A stretch of DNA of 64,000 nt from the NCBI GenBank assembly GCA_036676295.1, contig JAKFDE010000058.1, positions 62,001-126,000 of the forward strand. Direction: 5' to 3'. A program made the translations under genes and the position numbers. Source of the stretch: UBA4416 sp036676295. Lineage in GTDB: Bacteria > Bacteroidota > Bacteroidia > B-17B0 > Aurantibacillaceae. Positions 55,661 to 64,000 of this stretch are shown here, piece by piece; position 1 is the first letter of the stretch; each line of letters begins with the position of its first letter. The notes under the pieces are model-generated. The model did not search any database and had not been told where the DNA came from. It saw only the letters and a list, made by a program, of their open reading frames with translations.

Positions 55661-56118
55661 TCTTTTTCGCTCCAAACAGATTTGAAGTACTGCATGGCCG
55701 AATAGGTTATAATAGCACCTGAAGCCATTCCTTCCATTCCAATTACAAAAAAGATAGTGAATCCATTAATGTATTCGCCGGAAGCAAGGCCTGATTTAAT
55801 GTGATTCATTAATTCCACATCAAAATATTCTAAATAGAATGAAATAAATGTGGCAAAAGGAAGAAGTGCTACTACCGTAATAAGAAGACCTTCCATAAGA
55901 CCTTTTAAATAAAAATTTGCTTCGTGGAGCTCATGTTTTAATTTATAGATACCATAACAAATACCTATACCTAAAATTAAAAAATTTAAAATACGAAGCT
56001 CAATAATGTGGGAAAGCCCTAAAGCTTTCATAATGAAAAAATAACCAAGAAGAGCCAAAGAGGTGAGAAGTCCAATCTTTAGACCAACACTCTCAACAGT
56101 GGGTTTTGAAGATTCCAT
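55645..56118 (-). CDS. DUF4199-type membrane protein
   Basis: 157 aa with four hydrophobic helices (about 12-32, 40-58, 70-95 and 125-147), matching the layout of the DUF4199 family widespread in Bacteroidota. Function unknown. It stands alone between the receiver gene and a divergently read hydroxylase gene. Confidence 0.75.
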   Translation of the reverse strand: MESSKPTVESVGLKIGLLTSLALLGYFFIMKALGLSHIIELRILNFLILGIGICYGIYKLKHELHEANFYLKGLMEGLLITVVALLPFATFISFYLEYFDVELMNHIKSGLASGEYINGFTIFFVIGMEGMASGAIITYSAMQYFKSVWSEKEQKWV

Positions 56119-56277
56119 GATTTCTAGGTTTTAGAGGGTTTGTATTTAAAGAACGAAAATGTATGGTTAAAGGTACAACTTTTTCAAACTCAACACAAGG
56201 CCATTTGTGTAATAAGCTTTGAACGCCTTGATTTGAAAGGAAACAAAAATCACTTCACTTTATTGTAAAAAATGGTG

Positions 56278-56285
56278 TAACTTTG
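56278..56285 (+). promoter_or_regulatory. Putative -7 box (TAACTTTG)
   Basis: Perfect TAnnTTTG match 33 bp before the hydroxylase ATG. No well-spaced TTG is visible upstream. Confidence 0.35.
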
Positions 56286-56318
56286 TAAACTTTAAATTAC
56301 ATCACGGTTAATTTTAAA

Positions 56319-56759
56319 ATGCTGTTTTTATATATACTTGTTTTTTTTATTGTTTTTTTCGGGATGGAGTTTGTGGCTTGGTTTAGCCATAAGTATGTGA
56401 TGCATGGATTTTTATGGTCGCTACATAAGAGCCATCACGTTAAAAGCAATCATGTATTGGAACACAATGATCTATTTGCTATTGTTTTTGCTATTCCAAG
56501 TTGGTTGTTTATTATGCTTGGTGTTATTTACAAGAGTCCTATTAGTATTTGGATAGGTTCAGGAATGACAGCATATGGGATTGCTTATTTTTTAGTGCAT
56601 GAAATCATTATTCATCAACGCATCAAATGGTTTAGGAATTTAGATAATAAGTATATCAAAGCAGTAAGAAGAGCCCATAAAATGCATCATAAACATTTAG
56701 GAAAAGAAGATGGAGAATCTTTTGGGTTTTTAATTGTCAATAAAAAATACTTCAAATAA
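56319..56759 (+). CDS. crtZ: Beta-carotene hydroxylase-like di-iron protein (CrtZ type)
   Basis: 146 aa, fatty acid hydroxylase superfamily. His motifs for the di-iron site: HKYVMHG (about 24-30), HKSHH (about 37-41), HEIIIHQR and HKMHHKHLG. Four hydrophobic segments anchor it in the membrane. CrtZ-type enzymes add hydroxyls to carotenoid rings; no other carotenoid gene is in the window, so the pathway is elsewhere. It converges with the AMP-ligase gene (7 bp gap between stops). Confidence 0.88.
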   Translation: MLFLYILVFFIVFFGMEFVAWFSHKYVMHGFLWSLHKSHHVKSNHVLEHNDLFAIVFAIPSWLFIMLGVIYKSPISIWIGSGMTAYGIAYFLVHEIIIHQRIKWFRNLDNKYIKAVRRAHKMHHKHLGKEDGESFGFLIVNKKYFK

Positions 56760-56766
56760 ATTATTG

Positions 56767-58209
56767 TTAATGCCTTTGCAGTTTTCCACTACCGGTCATT
56801 GGTAAAGCGTCTACGATTTTTACTTTTTGCGGAACTTTATAAGTTGATAAACGTTTTCGGCAATAGGTTAATACTTCTTCCACATCAATCATTTTGCCAT
56901 CATGCAATACTAGTTCAGCTTGTATGATCTGACCCATCAAAGGATGTGGTGTGCCTGTAATGCGAGCTAATTTTATTTCAGGAATCGTTTCTAAAACACC
57001 TTCAACTTCTTCAGGAAATACTTTATTACCCGACACGTTGATCATTGATTTTTCACGGCCTTCTACTTTTACTAAACCATCTTTTGACTTCGATGCGAAA
57101 TCGGCTGTTAGGAAATAACCATTTTTTAAAACATCTTTGCGTAAAGTTGGTGGTGTTAAATAGGCATCAAACATCCCCGGACCTTTAATAGCCAAATGCC
57201 CAATACTGCCTGCAGGCAAAATTTGATTATTCTCATCAAAAATTTCTACAGAATAATCAGGTAGCGCATAACCAACAGCTTCAGGATGTTCAGCCGATTT
57301 GATATAGTTGATCATAGGTAACCCAATTTCAATAATACCGTAAGCCTGACTTACATCAATATGAAACCGCTGTTTAAATGCTTTGCAAATATCTATAGAA
57401 ATAGCGGCGGAGGTAGAGATGACTTTTTTTAAAGTAGGCATCATGTCTGTATCTGTATTACTGGCCAACAAACGTATCTGCATAGGAGATGCATACAGTA
57501 GCGAACCGTTGTGAGCATTGGTAATATCAATGATATTTTTTGGTAAAAAATCTTTGGCAATGGCAATGGCTGCACCAAATCTTATATACAACAAAACAGA
57601 AACTACAAAATGATAGGCCATTGGCAATACCCAAACTACGGTATCTCCTACGCCTAATTCCAAAACTTTATTAGCACTTTCAACACGTTCAATGGCTGAT
57701 TGGTGAGAGATGATAACGCCTTTTGATTTTCCGGTTGTGCCTGAAGTAAATCGTATAAATGCCGGATCATTAACATGTGGAGCAAAGCTTTGACTTTTTG
57801 GGATGCTGGTAAACCCAAAACGAAAAGACTCGATATTCATAGGAATGATCTGTTCGGTACTGTCTAATGGCTTTGCACCATGTTGATCGTCCATAATAGC
57901 ATGCAATTGCGCTTCTTTTAGTACGTCTTCGATCTCAGCTTTTTTTAATTGGTGTGACATTGGCATTACAGTGGCTCCACAACCTATAACTGAAAAAATT
58001 CCTGTAATAAAGTTGCGACTGTTACGTGCCATTACGCCAACACCCATTCCTTTTATGACACCTAGTTTAATTAATTGATCTTTGAGGCTTTCAGTTTCCT
58101 GAAACAATTGTTTAAATGTTAAGGTGCCATATTCGTCATAAATTGCAGGAGAATTTGGCCACTTTTGGGCAGCATCCTTTAGCGCATTATAAGCAAACAA
58201 ATTATTCAT
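56767..58209 (-). CDS. Stand-alone AMP-forming acyl/aryl ligase
   Basis: 480 aa, adenylate-forming enzyme. A3 motif FTSGTTGKSKG (about 158-168), A5-like AYGIIEIG, A7/A8 region FLTADFASKSKDGLVKVEGR, and the A10 motif PMTGSGKLQRH ending the protein with catalytic Lys476. It activates a carboxylic acid and may load the 81-residue carrier protein encoded three genes upstream. It is the last gene of the minus-strand operon. The lack of a C-terminal extension fits a discrete (free-standing) ligase. Substrate unknown. Confidence 0.85.
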   Translation of the reverse strand: MNNLFAYNALKDAAQKWPNSPAIYDEYGTLTFKQLFQETESLKDQLIKLGVIKGMGVGVMARNSRNFITGIFSVIGCGATVMPMSHQLKKAEIEDVLKEAQLHAIMDDQHGAKPLDSTEQIIPMNIESFRFGFTSIPKSQSFAPHVNDPAFIRFTSGTTGKSKGVIISHQSAIERVESANKVLELGVGDTVVWVLPMAYHFVVSVLLYIRFGAAIAIAKDFLPKNIIDITNAHNGSLLYASPMQIRLLASNTDTDMMPTLKKVISTSAAISIDICKAFKQRFHIDVSQAYGIIEIGLPMINYIKSAEHPEAVGYALPDYSVEIFDENNQILPAGSIGHLAIKGPGMFDAYLTPPTLRKDVLKNGYFLTADFASKSKDGLVKVEGREKSMINVSGNKVFPEEVEGVLETIPEIKLARITGTPHPLMGQIIQAELVLHDGKMIDVEEVLTYCRKRLSTYKVPQKVKIVDALPMTGSGKLQRH

Positions 58210-58218
58210 TGCACGAAT

Positions 58219-59466
58219 TTAAGCAAAAATTTGTTCTTCTTGAATGGCTTTGATAGTTGTTGATTTTGAGGTGTCGGTGATGTGTGAAACGGCTAACTTC
58301 CCGGCTGCATAACCTGTTTGAAAGCAAATACCCATCACGCGGGCGCTGGCAATAGCAGCATCAGTGGCCGAAATGTTTCGTCCGGCAAAAAATAAATTGT
58401 GAACCGTATTTGATACTAAACAATCTGCAGGTATTTGATAAAAATCTTCGTAATTAAAGTATTTCATTTTCACTCGCTTATCTTGTCCCCATTCTTCAAT
58501 AGGCCAGGCTCCATTGGCGATAGCTGAATCAAATTTCCGACATTGTAGCACATCTTCTTCTGTTAAGATATATTTTCCTACAGGTCTTATTCCCACTCTG
58601 ATACCTACTTCAGGAGCAATGCTATGTAAAGAGGCATTTTTAAAAACGGATACATGTTGAGTTAAAAAATCAACCAAACGATCAATCATGCCATTAGCAG
58701 TAGTTCTTAAGTCTTCTATATTATTTTGTTTATAGGTTACAGGAATCGGAATTCCGACTTTAAAACTTGCCATGTTGTTTTTAACCGAACCTTGTATTAC
58801 ATATACTCTGTCAAAATAATTCTCCAATACATGATTTTCGATCGCTTTATGCAATTCTTTCATTAAAAGGATCCCTAAAGTTTCCTCTTTAATTTCCATC
58901 ATTCCTTGCATGGTAAATATTTGTGCGGCTGCCTGGTAGTTATCATTGGTAATTAAAGGCAACTTAGCAAGTTGACTTACCGCACTATCTCCCGAGCAAT
59001 CAATAATAGATCTGCAATTAATTTGAAAAAAAACGTTTTCTGATTTTACTTTAACCGAATCAATCACTTGATTTGTAAGTTCCACTTCGGTAATTTCAGT
59101 ATTGAGATACAGATCGATCTGATGTTGATCTATTATAGTTAAACAAAGACTCTTATAAACATCAATATTATAAGGTAAATAATGTAATCCCTGATTATTG
59201 TGCAACGCTTGTGTTCCAGATAATATACTTAGTTTTTCAGAAAATGTTTTGGCAAAGCCATGTACTGCATATTGTGAATTTTCGGATTTACTGAATTTAT
59301 ATAAACCACAAATAGTACCTACTTCTGATGAAGTGGCTTTTCCTCCCAAATAGGGATGACGTTCAACTAAAGTCACTTTATGTCCGGAATGTGAAGCCGC
59401 AACAGCAGCAGCAATTCCGGCAGATCCACCACCTACAATTAAAATATCTGTTTCAATTGTTTTCAA
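58219..59466 (-). CDS. FAD-dependent oxidoreductase
   Basis: 415 aa, FAD_oxidored-type flavoprotein. Dinucleotide motif GGGSAG (12-17), followed by VERHPYLGGKATSSEVGTICG as in this family, then FFAGRNISATDAAIASARV near the C terminus. It likely oxidises a carrier-bound or free intermediate of the pathway. Nine bp separate it from the AMP-ligase and 1 bp from the condensation-like gene, so all are one operon. It resembles tryptophan-halogenase-like flavoproteins only in the FAD motif; no halogenase WxWxIP signature is seen. Confidence 0.85.
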   Translation of the reverse strand: MKTIETDILIVGGGSAGIAAAVAASHSGHKVTLVERHPYLGGKATSSEVGTICGLYKFSKSENSQYAVHGFAKTFSEKLSILSGTQALHNNQGLHYLPYNIDVYKSLCLTIIDQHQIDLYLNTEITEVELTNQVIDSVKVKSENVFFQINCRSIIDCSGDSAVSQLAKLPLITNDNYQAAAQIFTMQGMMEIKEETLGILLMKELHKAIENHVLENYFDRVYVIQGSVKNNMASFKVGIPIPVTYKQNNIEDLRTTANGMIDRLVDFLTQHVSVFKNASLHSIAPEVGIRVGIRPVGKYILTEEDVLQCRKFDSAIANGAWPIEEWGQDKRVKMKYFNYEDFYQIPADCLVSNTVHNLFFAGRNISATDAAIASARVMGICFQTGYAAGKLAVSHITDTSKSTTIKAIQEEQIFA

Positions 59467-59467
59467 T

Positions 59468-60784
59468 TTAATAATTACCTAAAAGTATTTCATTAATTTT
59501 TAACTCTATCAAAGTTAACTCATTATTATTAATTGTGTTCTCAGAATATACAATATTCATTTTTAACATATTATTATGACGTAAAAACGAAAAAGTTAAA
59601 CCCGGCGGGAAAGTTAAAGGAGGAATAATCAAAATATCGCTGATGGGGTTATTCATTAATGTATTCATATCCCAGATGTCTTCCCCGGCAGAAGTATACA
59701 AAAAACTGGACACAACACCTTTACCGGAACGGTTCACTAAAAAATGGTATAAATGTAAGGGCATATGCCGCATCATATTTAGTAAGAGATTGTACTTTTT
59801 TGGCATTTCTATTTTTATTTGTTCTGCCATTTGAGTACTTACACTTTGCACAGTATCTTTTACTGAGATGAGATCAGTTTGAGGTAATCGGTAAAATAAA
59901 AAGGAAATACAATTGGTAACAATTGGCCCAAAGCCGCCTCGTTTTCTGCCATCATAAGGAATGGGTAACCAAATAGTTCCTGTTTTTCCTCTTTGTTTAT
60001 TAATAGAATTCACAATATGTGCACAGCAAGAAATTAAAAACACATTTGCCCCAAACCTTGAACCGTTACTTTTAGCATTGGCATCAATTTTTGCTGTTTC
60101 AGTTAAATTAAAGTGTAAAGTTTTAATTTTGAAATCAGTACTGCCTCCTTTATTTTCTTTTTGTAAAATAGAGACAATGGGAGCTTTAGACGAAGTTTCA
60201 ATAAATTTTTTAACCTCGTACATATTTTTGATGTAATGTAAAAGGGATATTTTTTGTTCTTTGGCCGGAAAAAAATCCGAAAATGTTTTCTCATCAACCG
60301 GTTCATTATTGTTGAGATGACGAATCAACATGCCTGAGCCTCTGCCATCCATTAAAATGTGATGCCATGACAAGACGAAAGCTGTTTTTCCTGAAATATA
60401 GTGAATGACATCAAATTCAATGAGGCATTTGTTATTTAGGTTGATGTCTCTGTTGAGTATTTCTTTAGGAATAAGTTTGTCTGTTTCGCAAGCATGTTTG
60501 TTGATCTGAATGCGGTTGCCTTCGTTAATGCGTTTCCAATAGGGTTTTTGAAAAATCGATCCTTTTACTAAAGTGATGTTACAGAACCATGAAATGATAG
60601 GAGACTCTTGAACATTTTTGAGTAGGGGCTGTATAGATTCTTCGCTGTCAAAATAAAAAACAATACGAACAACATTGTTTCCGGTTTTATGTTTTTTGGC
60701 ATTAATGTCCAACATTAAATGAAAGCAATCTGCACCGCTTAAATAGACTTTGTCAGGAAATTTCAACGAGGTGTTTCGCTTCAT
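59468..60784 (-). CDS. Free-standing condensation-like acyltransferase
   Basis: 438 aa. The HHxxxDG motif of condensation/chloramphenicol-acetyltransferase folds is present as H141-H142-x3-D146-G147 (SWHHILMDGRG). A second family segment with TIWLPIPYDGRKRGGFGPIV resembles the DFGxG-type region. It is not fused to A or carrier domains. It is likely to join the carrier-bound acyl group to an amine or alcohol, as discrete condensation enzymes do. It is encoded directly upstream of the oxidoreductase and downstream of the carrier protein. Confidence 0.75.
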   Translation of the reverse strand: MKRNTSLKFPDKVYLSGADCFHLMLDINAKKHKTGNNVVRIVFYFDSEESIQPLLKNVQESPIISWFCNITLVKGSIFQKPYWKRINEGNRIQINKHACETDKLIPKEILNRDINLNNKCLIEFDVIHYISGKTAFVLSWHHILMDGRGSGMLIRHLNNNEPVDEKTFSDFFPAKEQKISLLHYIKNMYEVKKFIETSSKAPIVSILQKENKGGSTDFKIKTLHFNLTETAKIDANAKSNGSRFGANVFLISCCAHIVNSINKQRGKTGTIWLPIPYDGRKRGGFGPIVTNCISFLFYRLPQTDLISVKDTVQSVSTQMAEQIKIEMPKKYNLLLNMMRHMPLHLYHFLVNRSGKGVVSSFLYTSAGEDIWDMNTLMNNPISDILIIPPLTFPPGLTFSFLRHNNMLKMNIVYSENTINNNELTLIELKINEILLGNY

Positions 60785-60799
60785 ATTATAGGCATCAAC

Positions 60800-61045
60800 T
60801 TATTTACCGATCTCATATACTACTTTAGCAATGGATTGAATGGTTTTAAAGTTATCCGGAATAAGTTGATCATCAGGAATCACAAAACCATATTTACGTT
60901 CAATAAATAAAATAATTTCAACGATAGAAAAAGAATCAATGCCAACGTCTCTTAAATTACTATCAGCAAAAATTTTAACATCTTCAACTAAGATATTCTT
61001 TTCTAAAAAATGAATGATATCGGCTTCTATGGTTTTTATCTCCAT
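60800..61045 (-). CDS. Acyl carrier protein
   Basis: 81 aa with the phosphopantetheine-accepting Ser38 in VGIDSFSIVEI, and typical helices. It is not the housekeeping ACP (sequence DSFS rather than DSLD). It is encoded 15 bp upstream of the condensation-like gene and 12 bp downstream of the exporter permease gene. Likely the substrate-tethering carrier for this pathway, with a phosphopantetheinyl transferase elsewhere. Confidence 0.88.
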   Translation of the reverse strand: MEIKTIEADIIHFLEKNILVEDVKIFADSNLRDVGIDSFSIVEIILFIERKYGFVIPDDQLIPDNFKTIQSIAKVVYEIGK

Positions 61046-61057
61046 GTTACAGTTTCG

Positions 61058-62353
61058 TTAAATTTTACGTTTCACTCTGTTAATGACAGAGGAAATCCCC
61101 ATCGTTAATACAAAAAACAGCATTAGTTTCAATGATTCTATTAAAATACCTGTTACGCCTGAGCCTCTGAAAAATAACTTATAGAATCCTTCCAATGCCC
61201 AGTTTAAAGGAGATAGGGTACTGATTTTCCTCATAACTTCAGGCATAATATAAGTTGGCACCCAAATACCACCCAGTGCCGATAATAATAAAATAGATAA
61301 AGAACCTAAGATGGCGCCTTGTTGTTCGCTGGAAGCCAAAGTGCCTACCATGACTCCAAAACCAGTTGCTGCAAAAGAAGTTGCTAATGCTACCGTGAAA
61401 ATAGCCATTAAACTATTGCCTAATTGTAACATGGGCAATCCAAATAAAGGTAAGATGTATAGCCCAACAGAAAGCATCAATAAAAATTGCAACATGCAAA
61501 CAATCACATATACAATTATCTTTCCGTTCACTAGTAATAAATAAGAACTTGGCATGGTGTGTAAACGAAATACACTGCCTTCTTTTTTTTCTTTCATGAT
61601 ATTTCCTGCTAAAGGAATAACGATAAAGAACATGGCGAAGATGGTCCAGGCAGGCACATTATGTTGAACGGCATTAGGAACAATTTCTCCGATCAGATCA
61701 GAAGCATAGACTTCTTTATAATTGATGATCTGTGATTTGGCATAAGAGTTTTTTGGAGCCTGAGAACTATCAGGCATGATCTCGGCAATTTGTTGAGAAA
61801 AAGTTTGAAACATGATCTGTGTTTTTACTACAGAAATGAATTCGTGTAAATTACTGGTAATAGAAGTGATAAATGATTTTTTAGTAACCGGATCGATGTA
61901 TAAAATAATATTTACCGAATCGCTCGTACTAACTTGTTGTTCGGTTTGGGTAGAATCAAGCATCATTGTTTCATTCACCAATAAAGAAACATTATTGCGA
62001 ATGGCTTCGGTGGCGCCTTTTGGGATCACAATTCCAATCAAGAATTTTCCTTCCGACACGGCTTTTTCTGCTAATTCACTGGTAGCTAATTTCCCATCAA
62101 TAGAATCTTGTAAAAAACACAGGGATGATTGTTCGAGCCCTTTTTTAATAGAAACGCCTAATGTATCATGATCGTTATCTACTAATACTATTGGAATGCC
62201 TTTTTCGTTAATGGTTTTAAAAGCAGAGTCCTGAATTAAAGTCATCACCAGGATCAGGATCATAGGCATTAAAAATAAAATAGATAAACCTATTTTATCT
62301 CTGATCAAGATCAGTGTTTCTTTTTTGATGGTTGCCCACAATTTGTTTTTCAT
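61058..62353 (-). CDS. ABC-2 type exporter permease
   Basis: 431 aa. One N-terminal membrane helix (about 22-42, LSILFLMPMILILVMTLIQD), a large extracytoplasmic domain (about 45-235) and five C-terminal helices, the layout of the ABC-2/YhhJ family exporting drugs or secondary metabolites. Its start overlaps the ATPase stop by one base. Likely exports the product of the linked biosynthetic genes. Confidence 0.88.
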   Translation of the reverse strand: MKNKLWATIKKETLILIRDKIGLSILFLMPMILILVMTLIQDSAFKTINEKGIPIVLVDNDHDTLGVSIKKGLEQSSLCFLQDSIDGKLATSELAEKAVSEGKFLIGIVIPKGATEAIRNNVSLLVNETMMLDSTQTEQQVSTSDSVNIILYIDPVTKKSFITSITSNLHEFISVVKTQIMFQTFSQQIAEIMPDSSQAPKNSYAKSQIINYKEVYASDLIGEIVPNAVQHNVPAWTIFAMFFIVIPLAGNIMKEKKEGSVFRLHTMPSSYLLLVNGKIIVYVIVCMLQFLLMLSVGLYILPLFGLPMLQLGNSLMAIFTVALATSFAATGFGVMVGTLASSEQQGAILGSLSILLLSALGGIWVPTYIMPEVMRKISTLSPLNWALEGFYKLFFRGSGVTGILIESLKLMLFFVLTMGISSVINRVKRKI

Positions 62354-63105
62354 CAGTCTCTCAGTTTTCTTTTTGTTAAACTTAAGAATACATCTTCCAG
62401 ATCAGAACAATCAGGTGTGTTTGCAATGAGTTCTTTTGGAGAACCCTGAGTTAGAATTTGGCCGTAATCAATAATAGCGATCTGAGTACAAAAATTTTCA
62501 GCTTCCTCTAAATGATGAGATGTGTATATTATGGTTGTACCTTGCTGATTCAATTCTTTTAAATGTTCGATGATCACATTACGGGATTGCACATCCACGC
62601 CAACCGTGGGCTCATCTAAAAATAAAATTTTTGGTTGATGAAGGATGCTTGCAATTAAATTAATTCGACGTTTCATCCCACCCGAAAAGGTTTCAATTTT
62701 TCTGTTAGCAGCTTTTGATAAACCGAGTTTCTCTAACCATAAAGAAATTTTATCCTTTAGATCCTTTCCTGATAAGCCATACATGGCGCCATAGAACTCT
62801 AAATTTTCGCGGGCAGTTAAAGTAGGGTAAAGGGCAATATCTTGAGGAACTACACCAATAATTTGTTTGATGTCGGTAATGTCACCATGTAAATTTTTCC
62901 CATCGATCATTACCTTACCACTTGAAGGAGGGAAAATGCCGCACAGGATAGAAATAATAGTGGTTTTGCCGGCACCATTTGGCCCTAATAAACCAAACAC
63001 TTCATTTTTTTTAATAGAAAATGAAACGCCTTTTACGGCAGCTTCATCAGCACCCTTAAAGGTCTTTGTTAAATTTTCTATTTCTACAATGGGTGTATTT
63101 GGCAT
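62353..63105 (-). CDS. ABC exporter ATP-binding subunit
   Basis: 250 aa. Walker A GLLGPNGAGKTT, Q-loop GVVPQDIALYPTLTARENL, signature FSGGMKRR (variant of LSGGQ), Walker B ILFLDEPTVGVD and H-loop TSHHLEEAE. First gene of the six-gene operon; it pairs with the next gene (permease). A -7-like TATATTTG lies on the minus strand at 63123-63130. Divergent from the Crp/Fnr regulator. Confidence 0.92.
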   Translation of the reverse strand: MPNTPIVEIENLTKTFKGADEAAVKGVSFSIKKNEVFGLLGPNGAGKTTIISILCGIFPPSSGKVMIDGKNLHGDITDIKQIIGVVPQDIALYPTLTARENLEFYGAMYGLSGKDLKDKISLWLEKLGLSKAANRKIETFSGGMKRRINLIASILHQPKILFLDEPTVGVDVQSRNVIIEHLKELNQQGTTIIYTSHHLEEAENFCTQIAIIDYGQILTQGSPKELIANTPDCSDLEDVFLSLTKRKLRD

Positions 63106-63157
63106 TTTTTTATTAAAGAGGTCAAATATACGAAAAGGAGCCTATTTTTGAGGAGAA

Positions 63158-63186
63158 TTTGATGTTGCAAAGGGCTAATAATTTTG
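63158..63186 (+). promoter_or_regulatory. Bacteroidota promoter for the Crp/Fnr gene
   Basis: -33 TTTG (63158-63161), 17 bp spacing, -7 TAATTTTG (63179-63186), ideal for the phylum; 45 bp before the ATG. It lies in the divergent region shared with the exporter operon. Confidence 0.7.
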
Positions 63187-63230
63187 TATTTTTAAATTAA
63201 CTGAGCCCATCGGTTACGAATAAAGCTAAT

Positions 63231-63818
63231 ATGGCCATTACTTTAAAATCGAACATAGAAAAAACGATCAATCAAACGTTATCGGATGATGAGTTTGGTC
63301 AGTTTTCGAAATTATTATTTGAAAAAACATACGATAAAAAAACCTTATTACTTGAAGAAGGAAATTTCTGCAATTATGTTTATTTTATTGAGGAAGGGTC
63401 TTGTTATTCTTATATCACCGATCAAAAAGGAGATAAACATGCCATACAATTTGGATTGGAGGGTTATTGGATCTCTGATCTATATAGTTTTTATTCAGGG
63501 CGAAAAGCGATTTATAACATTGAGACTTTAGAGTCAGTTAAAGTTTTAATGCTTAATAAAGATAATTTTGAAAAAGCTTGTTGTACCATACCACTTATTG
63601 ATCGCTTTTTCAGGATCCTTATTCAAAACGCTTATGTTGCTTTGCAATACCGTATTGCTAAAACCAATAGCGAAGATGCCGAACATCGTTACGAAGAATT
63701 TGCTAAAATACATCCTGATTTTATACAACGTATTCCGCAATATTTGATCGCTTCCTATTTGGGGATCAAGCCTCAGTCTTTGAGCCGCATCCGAAAGGAA
63801 ATGATCCATAAGAAGTAG
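63231..63818 (+). CDS. Crp/Fnr-family transcriptional regulator
   Basis: 195 aa. A cNMP-binding-like beta-roll (about 20-120, FCNYVYFIEEGSCYSYITDQ) is followed by a long helix (about 125-150) and a C-terminal helix-turn-helix (IPQYLIASYLGIKPQSLSRI). The canonical cAMP-binding RS residues and the Fnr cysteines are absent; Cys61-type pairs are not in the Fnr position. It is divergent from the six-gene biosynthetic/export operon and may control it. Related to the Bacteroidota group of short Crp-like regulators with unknown ligand. Confidence 0.85.
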   Translation: MAITLKSNIEKTINQTLSDDEFGQFSKLLFEKTYDKKTLLLEEGNFCNYVYFIEEGSCYSYITDQKGDKHAIQFGLEGYWISDLYSFYSGRKAIYNIETLESVKVLMLNKDNFEKACCTIPLIDRFFRILIQNAYVALQYRIAKTNSEDAEHRYEEFAKIHPDFIQRIPQYLIASYLGIKPQSLSRIRKEMIHKK

Positions 63819-63823
63819 TGTTT

Positions 63824-63893
63824 GTCATTACGAGCGTAGCGAAGTAATCTCATAATTTGAGAAGATTGCTTCGTTGTTCCTCCTCGCAATGAG
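63824..63893. repeat. Dispersed inverted repeat (gtcattacgag...cgcaatgag)
   Basis: Imperfect palindrome of about 70 bp: tcattacgagcgtagcgaagtaatc pairs with gattgcttcgttgttcctcc-tcgcaatga. It begins 5 bp after the Crp/Fnr stop. It matches a type of intergenic repeat I recall from many Bacteroidota. It may also act as terminator. Confidence 0.75.
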
Positions 63894-63933
63894 GTAGTTG
63901 TTTGAGTTTTTTCATTTCTTCACCTATGTTAAC

Positions 63934-63962
63934 TTGCAGCGAACATGTTTGTTGCAACTTTG
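63934..63962 (+). promoter_or_regulatory. Possible promoter for a gene beyond the window
   Basis: TTG (63934-63936), 18 bp, then CAACTTTG (63955-63962), one mismatch from TAnnTTTG. The gene it would serve is outside the window. Confidence 0.3.
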
Positions 63963-64000
63963 TATCATCAAATCAATAGATACAATTTTAAAAACAATAG

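Noticed and set aside
63231..63818. Crp/Fnr protein as oxygen sensor (Fnr)
   Set aside because: The N-terminal cysteine cluster of Fnr is missing; ligand unknown.
63970..63985. Partial iteron (caatagata) at the window end
   Set aside because: Only a short match outside the element; probably chance.

Overview
The window is AT-rich DNA from a Bacteroidota chromosome of the flavobacterial, sphingobacterial or chitinophagal kind. The evidence is alternative complex III genes, secreted proteins ending in type IX secretion sorting domains or gliding-motility C-terminal domains, TAnnTTTG promoter boxes, little Shine-Dalgarno signal, and several dispersed palindromes that I know from other Bacteroidota genomes.

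Region 1 (1-8660) is a respiratory operon on the + strand: the 3' part of actB, then actC, actD, actE, actF, coxB and coxA, ending in a strong terminator. It encodes quinol oxidation by alternative complex III coupled to an aa3-type cytochrome oxidase.

Region 2 (8661-18728) is a run of secreted surface proteins: one large PKD/beta-helix protein and three tandem paralogs with gliding-motility C-terminal domains. Two orphan fragments (a 69-residue linker relic and a stand-alone sorting domain) and two copies of a roughly 170-bp nested palindrome show recombination here.

Region 3 (18729-28409) holds a TPR-CHAT protease-like gene coupled to a TPR-GAF-GAF-SpoIIE phosphatase, then an NAD-binding epimerase-like gene, an AlkB-like dioxygenase, a phospholipase D-family lipoprotein, and an unannotated 53-residue Gly-Gly-leader peptide.

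Region 4 (28410-38795) is a 10.4-kb integrative element in the 3' end of a tRNA-Cys gene, bounded by a 14-bp direct repeat. It has two tyrosine recombinases, a VirE-like helicase next to an iteron array, a divergent HTH switch with palindromic operators, an excisionase-like gene, several families of short repeats, and a two-gene cargo: a Panacea-like (SocA/DUF4065) protein and a 666-residue protein with three C-terminal membrane helices. The cargo pair is my best candidate for an undescribed toxin-antitoxin or phage-defence system.

Region 5 (38959-55363) begins with a methionine-type aminotransferase and an omega-amidase flanking two related membrane proteins. Next come a GNAT-nitrilase fusion, a lipoprotein, and a propeller histidine kinase with its LytTR regulator, divergent from two very large secreted proteins and a degenerate receiver.

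Region 6 (55645-64000) has a DUF4199 membrane protein, a carotene-hydroxylase-like gene, and a compact six-gene operon of discrete NRPS-like parts (AMP ligase, FAD oxidoreductase, condensation-like enzyme, carrier protein) with an ABC exporter and a divergent Crp/Fnr regulator. This is a plausible small natural-product pathway.
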